Part shown: in pieces, positions 46,572 to 61,217 of the stretch
Layout of the letters: each line of letters begins with the position of its first letter
Numbering within the stretch: position 1 is the first letter of the stretch
DNA from: Xanthomonas sp. CFBP 8443
GTDB lineage: Bacteria > Pseudomonadota > Gammaproteobacteria > Xanthomonadales > Xanthomonadaceae
Length of the DNA: 64,000 nucleotides
Direction of reading: 5' to 3'
Assembly (NCBI RefSeq): GCF_025666195.1
Contig: NZ_CP102592.1
Span: 2,480,001 to 2,544,000 of the forward strand
Program-made: the position numbers and the translations under genes
The notes under the pieces: model-generated
Database searches by the model: none
Told to the model about the DNA's origin: nothing
The model's input: only the letters and a program-made list of their open reading frames with translations

Positions 46572-48854
46572 ATGTTCAGCAAAGATCTCGAGCAAACCAT
46601 CGGCCAGTGCTACAAGCGCGCCCGGGAAGCCCGCCATGAATTCATGACGGTCGAACACCTGTTGTTGGCATTGCTCGACAACCCCTCGGCGCAGGCGGTG
46701 CTCAAGGCCTGCGGCGCCGACGCCGAGCGCTTGCGCGGCGAACTGGAGCAGGCGATCGAGGCCTCGGTGTCGCGCCTGGCCGAAGACGATGGCCGCGATA
46801 CGCAACCCACGCTGGGCTTCCAGCGGGTGTTGCAGCGGGCGGTCTACCACGTGCAGTCCTCGGGCAAGAAGGAGGTCACCGGCGCCAACGTGTTGGTCGC
46901 GATCTTCGGCGAAAAGGACTCGCATGCGGTGTATTTCCTGAATCAGCAGGACATCACCCGGCTCGACATCGTCAACTACCTGTCGCATGGCATCGCCAAG
47001 CTGGGCGAGGAGGGCGAGAGCCCGGCACCGTCCGACGGCGAGCCCAAGGGCGAAGCGGGCGAGGGCGAAGCCAAGGGCGACGCGCTGGCCGAGTACGCCA
47101 GCAACCTGAACGAGCAGGCGCGCAACGGCCGCATCGACCCGCTGGTCGGCCGTGCCGACGAGATCGAGCGCACCATCCAGGTGCTGTGCCGCCGGCGCAA
47201 GAACAACCCGCTGTACGTGGGTGAGGCCGGCGTCGGCAAGACCGCGATCGCCGAGGGCCTGGCCAAGCGCATCGTCGAAGGCAGCGTGCCCGAAGTACTG
47301 GCGGACGCGGTCATCTACTCGCTGGACCTGGGCGCCCTGGTCGCCGGCACCAAGTACCGCGGCGACTTCGAAAAGCGCCTGAAGGGCGTGCTGACCGCGC
47401 TGAAGAAGGTGCCCAACGCGGTGCTGTTCATCGACGAGATCCACACCATCATCGGCGCCGGCTCGGCGTCGGGCGGCACCATGGATGCGTCCAACCTGAT
47501 CAAGCCGGCGCTGGCCTCCGGCGATCTGCGCTGCATCGGTTCGACCACCTTCCAGGAATACCGCGGCATCTTCGAGAAGGACCGTGCGCTGGCGCGGCGC
47601 TTCCAGAAGATCGACATCGTCGAGCCGACCGTCGGCGAGACCTTCGAGATCCTGCAGGGGCTCAAGCCCAAGTACGAGGCGCATCACGGCGTGACCTACG
47701 CCGACGACGCGCTGCAGGCGGCGGTGGACCTGTCAGTCAAGCACATCGGCGACCGCCTGCTGCCGGACAAGGCGATCGACGTGATGGACGAGGCCGGCGC
47801 GCGCCAGCGGCTGCTGCCGCAGGGCGTGCGCAAGGAGCTGATCGACATCGAGGAGATCGAGACCATCGTCGCCAAGATGGCGCGGATCCCGGCCAAGCAG
47901 GTCAGCGCCACCGACAAGGACGTGCTGCAGCACCTGGAGCGCAACCTGAAGATGGTGATCTTCGGCCAGGATCCGGCGATCGAGACGCTGGCCTCGTCGA
48001 TCAAGCTGGCGCGTTCGGGCCTGGCCAATCCGGAGAAGCCGATCGGCAACTTCCTGTTCTCCGGTCCCACCGGCGTCGGCAAGACCGAGGTGACCAAGCA
48101 GCTGGCGCTGCAGCTGGGCATCGAACTGGTGCGCTTCGACATGTCCGAGTACATGGAGCCGCATTCGATCAGCCGCCTGATCGGCGCGCCTCCGGGCTAT
48201 GTCGGCTTCGACCAGGGCGGGCTGCTGACCGAGAAGATCGTCAAGACCCCGCACTGCGTGCTGCTGCTGGACGAGGTCGAGAAGGCGCATCCGGACATCT
48301 TCAACATCCTGTTGCAGGTCATGGACCGCGGCGTGCTGACCGACACCAACGGCCGCGAAGCCAACTTCAAGAACGTGATCCTGGTGATGACCACCAATGC
48401 CGGTGCCACCCAGGCCTCGCGGCGCTCGATCGGCTTCACCAAGCAGGACCATTCCACCGACGCGATGGAAACCATCCGCCGCAGCTTCACCCCGGAGTTC
48501 CGCAACCGCCTGGACGCGGTGGTGCAGTTCCAGCCGCTGGCGTTCAGCCACATCCTGCGCGTGGTCGACAAGTTCATCATCGAACTGGAGATGCTGCTGC
48601 AGGAGAAGCACGTGTCGCTGTCGGCCACCCCGACCGCGCGCGACTGGCTGGCCCAGCACGGCTTCGACCCGCTGATGGGCGCGCGGCCGATGGCGCGGGT
48701 GATCCAGGACAAGGTCAAGCGCCCGCTGGCGGACGAGCTGCTGTTCGGCAAGCTGGTCGGCGGCGGCCGCGTCACCATCGACGTGCGCGACGGCGAGCTG
48801 GTGGTGGAGACCCAGGCCGAGCCGGAGCGCCTGCTGCCGGCGACCGTGGAATGA
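46572..48854 (+). CDS. clpA: ClpA, ATPase subunit of the ClpAP protease
   Basis: 760 residues. Clp N-domain ([31 protein letters not shown]), an acidic Gly/Glu/Pro linker at about 145-170, AAA domain 1 ([25 protein letters not shown]) and AAA domain 2 ([25 protein letters not shown]). It unfolds substrates and feeds them to ClpP. Standard length and order after clpS. Confidence 0.97.
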   Translation: MFSKDLEQTIGQCYKRAREARHEFMTVEHLLLALLDNPSAQAVLKACGADAERLRGELEQAIEASVSRLAEDDGRDTQPTLGFQRVLQRAVYHVQSSGKKEVTGANVLVAIFGEKDSHAVYFLNQQDITRLDIVNYLSHGIAKLGEEGESPAPSDGEPKGEAGEGEAKGDALAEYASNLNEQARNGRIDPLVGRADEIERTIQVLCRRRKNNPLYVGEAGVGKTAIAEGLAKRIVEGSVPEVLADAVIYSLDLGALVAGTKYRGDFEKRLKGVLTALKKVPNAVLFIDEIHTIIGAGSASGGTMDASNLIKPALASGDLRCIGSTTFQEYRGIFEKDRALARRFQKIDIVEPTVGETFEILQGLKPKYEAHHGVTYADDALQAAVDLSVKHIGDRLLPDKAIDVMDEAGARQRLLPQGVRKELIDIEEIETIVAKMARIPAKQVSATDKDVLQHLERNLKMVIFGQDPAIETLASSIKLARSGLANPEKPIGNFLFSGPTGVGKTEVTKQLALQLGIELVRFDMSEYMEPHSISRLIGAPPGYVGFDQGGLLTEKIVKTPHCVLLLDEVEKAHPDIFNILLQVMDRGVLTDTNGREANFKNVILVMTTNAGATQASRRSIGFTKQDHSTDAMETIRRSFTPEFRNRLDAVVQFQPLAFSHILRVVDKFIIELEMLLQEKHVSLSATPTARDWLAQHGFDPLMGARPMARVIQDKVKRPLADELLFGKLVGGGRVTIDVRDGELVVETQAEPERLLPATVE

Positions 48855-48943
48855 GGCCGGGGCCGGCGATTCGCTAGAACGCCAGGCACGACAAAAGGCG
48901 GCTGCAGCACCTGCAGTCGCCTCGCGATGTCACCGATTCAGAC

Positions 48944-48971
48944 GAGAAGGCGGCCCATGGCCGCCTTTCTC
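48944..48971. terminator. Bidirectional terminator between clpA and infA
   Basis: GAGAAGGCGGCC and GGCCGCCTTTCTC around CAT form a stem flanked by A- and T-rich ends, usable in both directions for the convergent clpA and infA. A second hairpin (GGCGGCTGCAG/CTGCAGTCGCC) lies at 48896-48921. Confidence 0.7.
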
Positions 48972-48989
48972 ACAACCGCTGCGAGGCGA

Positions 48990-49208
48990 TCACTTCATGC
49001 GGTAGGTGATACGGCCCTTGGTCAGGTCGTACGGGGTCATCTCGACCTTCACCCGGTCGCCGGTCAGGATGCGGATGTAGTTCTTGCGCATGCGTCCGGA
49101 GATGTGGGCGATGATCTCGTGCCCGTTTTCCAGCTTGACCCGGAAGGTGGTATTGGGCAACGTCTCGCTGACGGTGCCTTCGAATTCGATGGAGTCGTCT
49201 TTCGACAT
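48990..49208 (-). CDS. infA: Translation initiation factor IF-1
   Basis: 72 residues, exact family length. [30 protein letters not shown] and [30 protein letters not shown] are typical of the OB-fold factor that blocks the ribosomal A site during initiation. Convergent with clpA. Confidence 0.98.
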   Translation of the reverse strand: MSKDDSIEFEGTVSETLPNTTFRVKLENGHEIIAHISGRMRKNYIRILTGDRVKVEMTPYDLTKGRITYRMK

Positions 49209-49302
49209 GTATTCCTGTGCGATTTCGCGTGCGGCCAAAGGCCTTAAGAGCGAGGATTTTACTCGCCTCGGCCGCCGCATGCAAAGTTTGCGTTAACCCC
49301 GC

Positions 49303-50040
49303 TCAGGGCAAGGCCAGTTCCGCGGCCGCCAGTTCGCCGAAATTCCGCGTCCACGGGCCGGCAGGGACGGGATCGGCGACCAGCGCGGCGATCGCCTCGA
49401 GGAAGGCGGCCCGTGGCCAGCGCTCCGCGCCGAGGCTGAGCAGGTGGTCGTTCTCGACCTGGGCGTCGATCAGCGGCCAGCCCCAGCCGTGCAGGCGCCG
49501 GGCCAGCGCCGCCAGCGCCACCTTGGAGCCGCCGCTGCGGGCGCTGAACATGCTCTCGCCGAAGAACATGCGTCCGCGCGCCACCCCGTAGATGCCGCCG
49601 ACCAGGTCCTCGCCGTCGAACACTTCCACCGAGTGCGCGTACCCGGCAAGGTGCAGGGCGAGGTAGGCGGCGCGCATCTCGGCGGTGATCCAGGTGCCGT
49701 CCTGGCCGCGGCGCGGCGCCTGCGCACAGGCCTGCATCACCTGCGCGAACGCGGTATCGGCGCGTACCTGCCATGGCGAGCGGCGCAGCGAACGGCGGAA
49801 GCGCGAGGACAGCCGCACCCCGTCGCTGTGGAACAGGACGCGCGGGTCTGGGCTCCACCACATGATCGGATCGCCGTCCGAGTACCACGGGAAGATGCCG
49901 TGCGCGTAGGCGTTGAGCAGGCGCGTGGGGGTCAAATCGCCGCCGATCGCGAGCAGGCCTTCCGGTTCGCGCAGCGCGCCCGCCGCGGGCGGGAACGGGG
50001 CGGCTGGGTCGGCGGCGAGCAGGGCGGGGAGACGGCGCAT
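49303..50040 (-). CDS. aat: Leucyl/phenylalanyl-tRNA-protein transferase Aat
   Basis: 245 residues. Conserved motifs [22 protein letters not shown]-type stretch, [21 protein letters not shown] and FFGESMFS are present. It attaches Leu or Phe to proteins with N-terminal Lys or Arg, marking them for ClpS/ClpAP. The cluster clpS-clpA-infA-aat is the usual gammaproteobacterial group. Confidence 0.96.
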   Translation of the reverse strand: [245 protein letters not shown]

Positions 50041-50070
50041 CGGGCGCAGCGTAGCCGATCGGGCGCCGCT

Positions 50071-51188
50071 TCAGTCCTGGCGGAACGGCGAGTGCCGCAA
50101 CAGCGTTGCCGCGTGCTGGCGCACCGCCTCGCGCTCTTCCGCGCACCAGTCGGCCAGCGGCGCGCGGAAGCCCGGATCGGCGATCCAGTGGCGGCTGCGC
50201 ACCAGCCGCGGCAGGAAGCCGCGGGCGATCTTGTGCTCGCCCTGTGCGCCGGGTTCGAAACGCGTCAGGCCTTCGCGCAGGCAGTAGTCGATGCCCTGGT
50301 AATAGCAGGTCTCGAAATGCAGGCCGGGCAGGGCGTCGCCGCCCCAGTAGCGGCCGTACAAGGTGTCACCACCGCGCAGGCACAAGGCGCCGGCCACAGG
50401 TGCGCCGTCCTGCATGGCTAGGAATATCAAAAAGTTACGCGGCATTTCTCGCGCAAGATGCGAGAAAAACTCCAGGGTCAGCGCCGGCGAATTGCCGTAG
50501 TCCTCGAAGGTGCGCAGGTAGAAGCCATACATCGCCTGCAGGTCGTCCGCGCTGGCCTCGTCGCCATGCACGATGCGGAAGCCGATGCCGGCGCGCTGCA
50601 CCTTGGCCCGCTCCTGGCGGATGTTCTTGCGCCGCTTGTGGTCCATCGCGCCGAGATAGGCGTCGAAATCGGTCCAGCCGGCCTCGTTGTGCCACTGGTA
50701 CTGCACGTCGCTGCGCGGCAGCCAGTCGTCGCCGAAGGCGGCATCCTCGTCGGCGCCGTGGAAGTTCACGTGCGCCGAGGACAGCCCGCTGGCCTGGGCC
50801 AGCGCCTGCATCGCGGCCAGCAGCGTCTGACGCCCGGCGGCGTCGCGCGCCAGCAGCCGCGGCCCGGTCACCGGCGAATACGGCACCGCGCACAGCCATT
50901 TCGGGAAGTAGTCCTGGCCGTAGCGTGCGTAGGCGTGCGCCCAGGCATGGTCGAACACGAACTCGCCGTGCGAGTTGCTCTTCAGGTAGCCGGGCGCGGC
51001 GGCGACCAGGGCGTCGCCGTCCCACAAGGTCAGGTGCAGCGGGCTCCAGCCCCAGTCCGGGCGCAGGCAGCCATGCCGTTCCAGGCCGGCCAGGAAGGCA
51101 TGCGCGACGAACGGGTTGCGGCCGTCGTGCAGGGCGTCCCAGTCGGCGGCGGCGACCTCGTCGAGCCGGTGCAGCCAGCGTACCTGGG

Positions 51189-51192
<4 letters not shown>
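50071..51192 (-). CDS. FemAB/GNAT-fold peptidogalycan-type protein (COG3146)
   Basis: 373 residues. HDGRNPFVAHAFLAGLERHG, the HVNFHGADED segment, WHNEAGWTDFDAYLGAMDHKRRKNIRQER and RFEPGAQGEHKIARGFLP are typical of the COG3146/DUF482 family, which has a tandem GNAT-like fold related to FemAB aminoacyltransferases. The reaction is not established. Its ATG overlaps the stop of the upstream secreted protein by 4 nt and lies close to aat, another aminoacyl-tRNA-using GNAT-like enzyme. Confidence 0.82.
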
Positions 51193-53131
<1,939 letters not shown>

Positions 53132-53326
53132 TCAAGCCGCGTGGCGAGAACGCTGCGGCCTGCGACCCGCGCCCCGTCTTCCGATGCCGCGCGTGCGTGC
53201 CGCCGCGCCAGGGTCGAAGCGTGCCGGGGAAGAGGCTGGGGCGGTTCAGGCTCCGACTGCTGAAATGCCAGGCCGATTCGTTTATTATCAATCACTAACG
53301 GTGTATTCCTAAGGTCTGGTCAGAGC

Positions 53327-55684
<2,358 letters not shown>

Positions 55685-55785
55685 CGCGCGCGACGCGGCC
55701 CGCATCCCGGTTCGAGCTGGCGGCGGCCGCCCGGCGCCGCGACATGTGCGACGCTGGCGGCCGCTTCCGTTCGCCGCCGTTGCCG

Positions 55786-57738
55786 ATGCCCCGAACCGCC
55801 TGGGTCTTGCGCCCGCTGCTGTACGCCCTGTTGGCCACGGCCTGCGCCACCGCCGTGGCCCAGCCGACGCCTGCCGCCACGGCGGGCGCCCGGGCTCCGG
55901 CCGCCGCCACGCCCGAGGTCGCCAACAACTACAGCTACGTGCGCTACCGCGCCGACTACGAAGTGCGCGACGACGCCAGCAGCGTGGAGACCGACGAGTA
56001 CGAGCTGCTGCTGAAGACCAAGGCTGGCGTGGACAAGTTCAGCCAGGTGCGGCTGAGCTACAGCGAGAAGCTGGAGACGCTGGAGGTGCTGGCCGCCTAC
56101 GCGATCACCCCGGACGGGCTGCGCCACGACGTGCCGGCCGACAAGATCTATACCCAGGAAAGCTATTCCAGCGCCTCGGCGGCGATGTACGCCGACCGCA
56201 AGGTCAAGGTGGTGGTGTTCCCCAACCTGATGCCGGGCACGCGGCTGGTGTACCGGGTGCGCCGCACCCAGACCGTGCCGTACTTCCCCGGCTACTTCAG
56301 CCTGTGGGAGACCTTCAGCGTGTTTTCCCAGTACGACGACGCCACGGTGACCCTGGTCGCGCCGCGGCGCATGCCGATGCACCTGTACACGCGCGGTGTG
56401 GACGGCGGCAACAAGCCCAGGATCGACGGCGAACAGGCGCGCTGGGAATGGCGCTACCAGCGCCGCGAGCCGATGAAGAGCCAGAACTGGGCGGCGGCGA
56501 CCTGGGAATTCAGCCCGACCATCATGGCCAGCAGCTTCCGCCGCTGGTCGCAGATGGGTCAGGCCTACCAGCGCAGCAGCGGCGTCGCCGCGCAGGTCAC
56601 CCCCAAGGTGCGCGCGCGCGCCGAGCAGATCACCGTCGGCATCGACGACCGCCGCGCGCAGGCGGCCGCGCTGTACGAGTGGGTGGCGCGCAACATCCGC
56701 TACGTGGCGGTGTACCTGGGCAACGGCGGGCTGGAACCGAACAGCGCCGACAGCATCCTCGACAACCACTACGGCGACTGCAAGGACCACACCGTGGTGC
56801 TGGAGGCGCTGCTGGCGGCCAAGGGCATCGCCAGCACGCCGGTGCTGATCGGCGCCGAGGGCGGGCCGACCCTGCCCGAGGTGCCGGTGCTCGGCCGCTT
56901 CAACCACGCCATCACCTACCTGCCCGAGTTCAAGCTGTACGTGGACTCGACCAATCCCTACGCGCGCTTCGGCCAGTTGCCGGCGGGCGATCTGGGCGTG
57001 CCGGTGCTGCATACGGTGGACGGCGCCGTGGCGCGCACCCCGCCCAACGACGCGCGGGTGAACCTGTACCGCGCCGAGGCCGACTATCGCTTCGCCGCCG
57101 ACGGCAGCCTGAGCGGCACGACCAAGCTGGACAGCGGCCAGATCGGCGAGATCGGCCTGCGCACGATGTTCGTGCAACTCAACACGCAGAACCGCACCCG
57201 CATCGAGGAATCGATCCTGGCCACGTCCGGCTTCGACGGCAGCGGCGAACTGGTGCTGCAGGGCGCGCCGCAGGACCTGAGCCAGCCGTTCGGCTACGCC
57301 TACCGGTTCCGCGCCAGCGACTACGTCGACTTCGGCGTGGTCGGCGGCATGACCCTGCCGCAGATGCCCGGCGCCGACTCGGTGCGCGGGGTCTACGCGA
57401 CCACCTCGGCCGAGCGCAACCTGACCCCGTTCTACTGCAACGACAACGCGCGCAGCGAGACCTACCGGCTGACCTTCCCGGACAGCGTGCCGATCATCGC
57501 GATTCCCGCCGACACCCGCTTCCGCAATGCCGCCGGCGAATACACGGCGACCTGGGTGCGCGACGGGCAAACCGTGGTCGCCACGCACGCGCTGCACCGG
57601 CGCGCGGTGCATGGACCGCAGGCGCTGTGCCAGCCGCAGGACTACGCGGCGTTCCGTGAGCTGTACCAACAGGTGCGGCGCGGCTTCCGCGGGCAGATCC
57701 TGTACGGCGACCTCGGCCGCATGCAGACCGGGCCATGA
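55786..57738 (+). CDS. DUF3857 / transglutaminase-like secreted protein
   Basis: 650 residues with signal MPRTAWVLRPLLYALLATACATAVAQ. DUF3857 domain (about 60-230: YVRYRADYEVRDDASSVETDEYELLLKT), then a transglutaminase-like core with Cys-His-Asp arrangement: NHYGDCKDHTVVLEALLAAKGI, FNHAITYLPEFKLYVDST. Predicted to act in the periplasm, as peptidase, transglutaminase-like or scaffold; the substrate is unknown. ATG 55786 chosen because it starts the signal peptide. It lies between ftsK and lolA, an insertion relative to the usual ftsK-lolA pair. Confidence 0.83.
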   Translation: MPRTAWVLRPLLYALLATACATAVAQPTPAATAGARAPAAATPEVANNYSYVRYRADYEVRDDASSVETDEYELLLKTKAGVDKFSQVRLSYSEKLETLEVLAAYAITPDGLRHDVPADKIYTQESYSSASAAMYADRKVKVVVFPNLMPGTRLVYRVRRTQTVPYFPGYFSLWETFSVFSQYDDATVTLVAPRRMPMHLYTRGVDGGNKPRIDGEQARWEWRYQRREPMKSQNWAAATWEFSPTIMASSFRRWSQMGQAYQRSSGVAAQVTPKVRARAEQITVGIDDRRAQAAALYEWVARNIRYVAVYLGNGGLEPNSADSILDNHYGDCKDHTVVLEALLAAKGIASTPVLIGAEGGPTLPEVPVLGRFNHAITYLPEFKLYVDSTNPYARFGQLPAGDLGVPVLHTVDGAVARTPPNDARVNLYRAEADYRFAADGSLSGTTKLDSGQIGEIGLRTMFVQLNTQNRTRIEESILATSGFDGSGELVLQGAPQDLSQPFGYAYRFRASDYVDFGVVGGMTLPQMPGADSVRGVYATTSAERNLTPFYCNDNARSETYRLTFPDSVPIIAIPADTRFRNAAGEYTATWVRDGQTVVATHALHRRAVHGPQALCQPQDYAAFRELYQQVRRGFRGQILYGDLGRMQTGP

Positions 57739-57812
57739 GCGCAGCTGCGTCTGATCGCCTATTCAGCTTCGCCGCGGCACACTTCCCACACTCCATCCGG
57801 AACTCCATCCGC

Positions 57813-58439
57813 ATGCTTCGCACACTCCGCTACACCGTCCTCGCCACCGCCTTGCTGGCCGGCAGCGCCTTCGCCGGCGCGCGCGAGGACCTGAACACCT
57901 TCACCCGCGGCCTCAAGGGCCTGGACGGGCAGTTCGCGCAGAAGGTCTACGACGGCAAGGGCGCGCTGAAGGAAACCGCCAGCGGCCGCGTCGCGTTGTC
58001 GGCGCCGCGCCTGTTCCGCTGGGAATACCGCAAGCCATACGAGCAGCTGATCGTCGCCGACGGCGGCAAGGTCTGGGTCTACGATCCGGACCTGAAGCAG
58101 GTCACCGTGCGCACCCAGGGCGCCGAGGAGCAGAACAGCCCGCTGACCGCGCTGATCGACCCGAGCAAGCTGGACCGCCAGTACGACGTCAGCGAGGAAG
58201 CGGTGGCCCGCGACGGCCTGCAGTGGCTGTCGATGACGCCGAAGGTGGACACCGAGGCCAGCTTCCAGATCGCCAAGCTCGGCTTCGACGGCAACGGCCT
58301 GGCCAGGATGGAAGTGGTCGACGCGGTCGGCCAGCGCACCGAGATCAGCTTCAGCGGTTGGAAGCGCAATCCGGCCTTCGCCGCCGGCACCTTCCGCTAC
58401 GTGCCGGACAAGGACGTGGACGTGGTCGGCGACCGCTGA
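57813..58439 (+). CDS. lolA: Outer-membrane lipoprotein carrier LolA
   Basis: 208 residues. Signal MLRTLRYTVLATALLAGSAFA; mature part with LKGLDGQFAQKVYDGKGALKETASGRVALSAPRLFRWEYRKPYEQLIVADG, typical of LolA. It ferries lipoproteins across the periplasm from LolCDE to LolB. The ftsK-lolA-rarA order is conserved, here with two extra genes inserted. Confidence 0.95.
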   Translation: MLRTLRYTVLATALLAGSAFAGAREDLNTFTRGLKGLDGQFAQKVYDGKGALKETASGRVALSAPRLFRWEYRKPYEQLIVADGGKVWVYDPDLKQVTVRTQGAEEQNSPLTALIDPSKLDRQYDVSEEAVARDGLQWLSMTPKVDTEASFQIAKLGFDGNGLARMEVVDAVGQRTEISFSGWKRNPAFAAGTFRYVPDKDVDVVGDR

Positions 58440-58473
58440 CGCGCGCGGCCGGCCGCGGCCATGCCGCGCCGGC

Positions 58474-59547
58474 TCAATCGGGGCAGGTCTGCACTTCGAT
58501 GCTGACGTGCCCCAGCGTCGCCACGCCCTGCAGGCGCGCGTGGTAGAACGCCGCCGGCCGCGGCCGGTGGGTCACCAGCGACACGATCGCCGCGTGCTGG
58601 CCGGGACCGACCCGCCACACGTGCAGGTCGGCGATGCGCTCGTCGTCCTGTTGCAGACGCTCGCGGATCTGCGCCTGCAGCGCCGCCGGTGCCGAGGCGT
58701 CGAGCAGCACCGCGCCGGTATCGCGCAGCAGCCCGCTCGACCAGCGCGCGATGACGATGGCGCCGACGATGCCCATCAACGCATCCAGCCACAGCCAGCC
58801 CAGTTGCCTGGCCAGCAGCAGCGCGACGATCGCCATCACCGAGGTCATCGCGTCCGCCAGCACGTGCATGTAGGCCGAGCGCAGGTTGTGGTCGGTGTGC
58901 GCGTGGCGGTCGTGGGCGCCGCCGGCATGCGCGTGGTTGTGCCCATGGTCATGGTCATGGGCGTGCTCCTGCCCGCGGTGATCGTGATCGTGATGGTGAT
59001 CGTGGCGATGCGCATGGCGTTGCGCGGCGGGGGCGGGCGAATGCGCGTGCGACGGATGGCCATGTCCGTGCTCGTGCCCATGGTGATGGTCGGCGCCGAG
59101 CATCCAGGCGCTGAGGAGGTTCACCAGCAGGCCCAGCGCGGCGATCCACAGCGCCTCGTCGTAGGCGATCTGCACCGGCTGCGCCAGGCGCAGCGCCGAC
59201 TCCACGCCGATGCCCAGGGCGATCAGCGCCAGGATCAGCGCGCTGGAGAACCCGGCCAGGTCGCCGACCTTGCCGGTGCCGAAGCTGAAGCGCGGATTGT
59301 GCCGGTGGCGGCGTGCGAACCAATAGGCGAAGCCGGCCAGCGACAGCGCGCCGGCATGGGTGGCCATGTGGATGCCGTCGGCGAGCAGCGCCATCGATCC
59401 GGTCCACCAGCCGGCGACGATCTCCACCACCATCATCGCCGCAGTCAACCCGACCACCGCCCAGGTCCGGCGCGCATTGCGTTCGTGACGCTCGCCGAGG
59501 AAGTCGTGCGCATGGGTGAAGGCATCCAGCGTGCGATGGTGGCTCAT
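58474..59547 (-). CDS. Cation diffusion facilitator with a very His-rich loop
   Basis: 357 residues. Six membrane segments of the CDF fold; metal-site motifs SMALLADGIHMATHAGAL in segment 2 and YMHVLADAMTSVMAI in segment 5. A cytoplasmic loop at about residues 150-222 is packed with HxHxH and DHDH repeats, longer than usual. Exports Zn or similar divalent metals by proton antiport. Gene runs against lolA and rarA, so it is an insertion in that conserved order. Confidence 0.92.
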   Translation of the reverse strand: MSHHRTLDAFTHAHDFLGERHERNARRTWAVVGLTAAMMVVEIVAGWWTGSMALLADGIHMATHAGALSLAGFAYWFARRHRHNPRFSFGTGKVGDLAGFSSALILALIALGIGVESALRLAQPVQIAYDEALWIAALGLLVNLLSAWMLGADHHHGHEHGHGHPSHAHSPAPAAQRHAHRHDHHHDHDHRGQEHAHDHDHGHNHAHAGGAHDRHAHTDHNLRSAYMHVLADAMTSVMAIVALLLARQLGWLWLDALMGIVGAIVIARWSSGLLRDTGAVLLDASAPAALQAQIRERLQQDDERIADLHVWRVGPGQHAAIVSLVTHRPRPAAFYHARLQGVATLGHVSIEVQTCPD

Positions 59548-59652
59548 GGCGCGGACACTCGGCGGAGGAGGGGCGTGCGATTGTAGCGCTGCGCCGGCCC
59601 GCGTCTGCGCCGCGCAGGCGCACCGCGACGCGCGGCGCACGGGCGCCGGCGA

Positions 59653-59658
59653 TAGAAT
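59653..59658 (+). promoter_or_regulatory. -10 element of rarA, implying a leaderless mRNA
   Basis: TAGAAT ends 6 nt before a GTG at 59665. The layout is the same as at clpS. No Shine-Dalgarno is seen. Confidence 0.4.
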
Positions 59659-59664
59659 GTGCAG

Positions 59665-61038
59665 GTGGCCAAACGCAGACTCCTCGCCCCCGATACCCCC
59701 GACCTGCTGAGCGTCGATCGCGATGCGATGCGTCCGCTGGCCGAGCGCATGCGCCCGCGCATGCTCGACGAGATGGTCGGGCAGAAGCGCCTGCTGGCGC
59801 CGGCCAGCGCGCTGCGCCGCGCGGTCGAGTCCGGGCGTGTGCATTCGATGATCCTGTGGGGGCCGCCGGGCTGCGGCAAGACCACGCTGGCGCTGCTGCT
59901 GGCGCAGTACGCCGAGGCCGAATTCAAGGCGATCTCGGCGGTACTGTCCGGGCTGCCGGAGGTGCGGCTGGTGCTGGCCGAGGCCGCGCAGCGCTTCGCC
60001 GACGGGCGCCGCACCGTGCTGTTCGTCGACGAGGTGCATCGCTTCAACAAGGCGCAGCAGGATGCGTTCCTGCCGCACATCGAGCGCGGCACCATCCTGT
60101 TCGTCGGCGCCACCACCGAGAACCCGTCGTTCGAACTGAACTCGGCGCTGCTGTCGCGCTGCCGCGTGCACGTGCTGGAACCGGTGTCGCCGCAGGACAT
60201 CGTCGAGGCGCTGCAGCGGGCGCTGCACGACAGCGAGCGCGGCCTGGGCGGCGAGGCGATCCAGGTGTCGGACGCGGCGCTGCTGGAGATCGCCGGCGCC
60301 GCCGACGGCGACGTGCGGCGCGCCTTGACCCTGCTGGAGATCGCCGCGGAACTGGCCCAGGGCGAGGGCGGCGAGATCACCCCGCAGACCCTGCTGCAGG
60401 TGCTGGCCGACCGCACCCGCCGCTTCGACAAAGGCGGCGAGCAGTTCTACGACCAGATCTCGGCGCTGCACAAATCGGTGCGCAGTTCCAATCCGGATGC
60501 CGCGCTGTACTGGCTGACGCGCATGCTCGACGGCGGCTGCGATCCGTCCTACCTGGCGCGGCGCCTGACCCGCATGGCGATCGAGGACATCGGCCTGGCC
60601 GATCCGCGCGCGCAGCAGATGGCGCTGGAAGCCTGGGACATCTACGAACGGTTGGGTAGCCCGGAAGGCGAACTGGCCTTCGCGCAGCTGGTGCTGTACC
60701 TGGCCAGCACCGCCAAGTCCAACGCCGGCTACGCCGCCTTCAACCAGGCCAAGGCCGAAGTGCGCGAGAGCGGCACCCAGGAGGTGCCGCTGCATCTGCG
60801 CAACGCGCCGACCAAGCTGATGAAGAACCTCGGTTACGGCGAGCACTATCAATACGACCACGACGCCGAGGGCGGCATCGCCCTGGACCAGACCGGGTTT
60901 CCGGATGCGATGGGCGAGCGCGTGTACTACCGGCCGGTCGAGCGCGGCCTGGAGATCAAGCTCAAGGACAAGCTGGATCGCCTGCGCGCCGCGCGCGAGC
61001 AGGCGCGGGCTGACAAGGCCAAGCTGCCGCGGCCATAA
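59665..61038 (+). CDS. rarA: Replication-associated recombination protein RarA (MgsA)
   Basis: 457 residues from GTG 59665; an in-frame GTG at 59659 is also possible. [15 protein letters not shown] at the start, Walker [13 protein letters not shown], Walker [18 protein letters not shown], sensor 1 [12 protein letters not shown] and the C-terminal MgsA domain ([13 protein letters not shown] [11 protein letters not shown]). AAA+ ATPase acting at stalled replication forks. Part of the conserved ftsK-lolA-rarA group. Confidence 0.96.
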   Translation: MAKRRLLAPDTPDLLSVDRDAMRPLAERMRPRMLDEMVGQKRLLAPASALRRAVESGRVHSMILWGPPGCGKTTLALLLAQYAEAEFKAISAVLSGLPEVRLVLAEAAQRFADGRRTVLFVDEVHRFNKAQQDAFLPHIERGTILFVGATTENPSFELNSALLSRCRVHVLEPVSPQDIVEALQRALHDSERGLGGEAIQVSDAALLEIAGAADGDVRRALTLLEIAAELAQGEGGEITPQTLLQVLADRTRRFDKGGEQFYDQISALHKSVRSSNPDAALYWLTRMLDGGCDPSYLARRLTRMAIEDIGLADPRAQQMALEAWDIYERLGSPEGELAFAQLVLYLASTAKSNAGYAAFNQAKAEVRESGTQEVPLHLRNAPTKLMKNLGYGEHYQYDHDAEGGIALDQTGFPDAMGERVYYRPVERGLEIKLKDKLDRLRAAREQARADKAKLPRP

Positions 61039-61043
61039 TCGGG

Positions 61044-61106
61044 CCCAGGAGATGGCATTCCTCCTCGAACCGCCCGCAGCACCTGCGCGCTGATGATGCC
61101 TGCCCA
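61044..61106 (+). ncRNA. Fluoride riboswitch (crcB motif)
   Basis: Hallmarks of the crcB motif in order: GGAGATGGCATTCCTCC, then AACCGCC, a variable stem, then GCTGATGATGCCTGCC with the conserved CTGATG-x-GCCT segment. It lies directly upstream of crcB, the fluoride channel gene it typically controls. Fluoride binding should permit expression. Confidence 0.88.
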
Positions 61107-61112
61107 ACCCTC

Positions 61113-61149
61113 GCCGGGGCGGCAGGCCTGCGCCTCGGCATCGCCTTTT
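61113..61149 (+). terminator. Probable expression-platform terminator of the fluoride riboswitch
   Basis: GCCGGGGCG (61113-61121) and CGCCTCGGC (61131-61139) form a 9-bp stem with one G-U pair, followed 4 nt later by a run of five T. The overlapping pair GCCTGCC/GGCAGGC could compete with it. That fits transcription attenuation, though translational control is not excluded. Confidence 0.5.
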
Positions 61150-61217
61150 TCGGAGACCACGATGCCGCCCTTCGTCCTTGCCTTTCCACGCGCTGCCGCC
61201 GCATGCCGGAGCCACCC

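Noticed and set aside
49210..49302. Possible small gene between infA and aat
   Set aside because: Frames there are N-terminal extensions of infA without a Shine-Dalgarno or family features.
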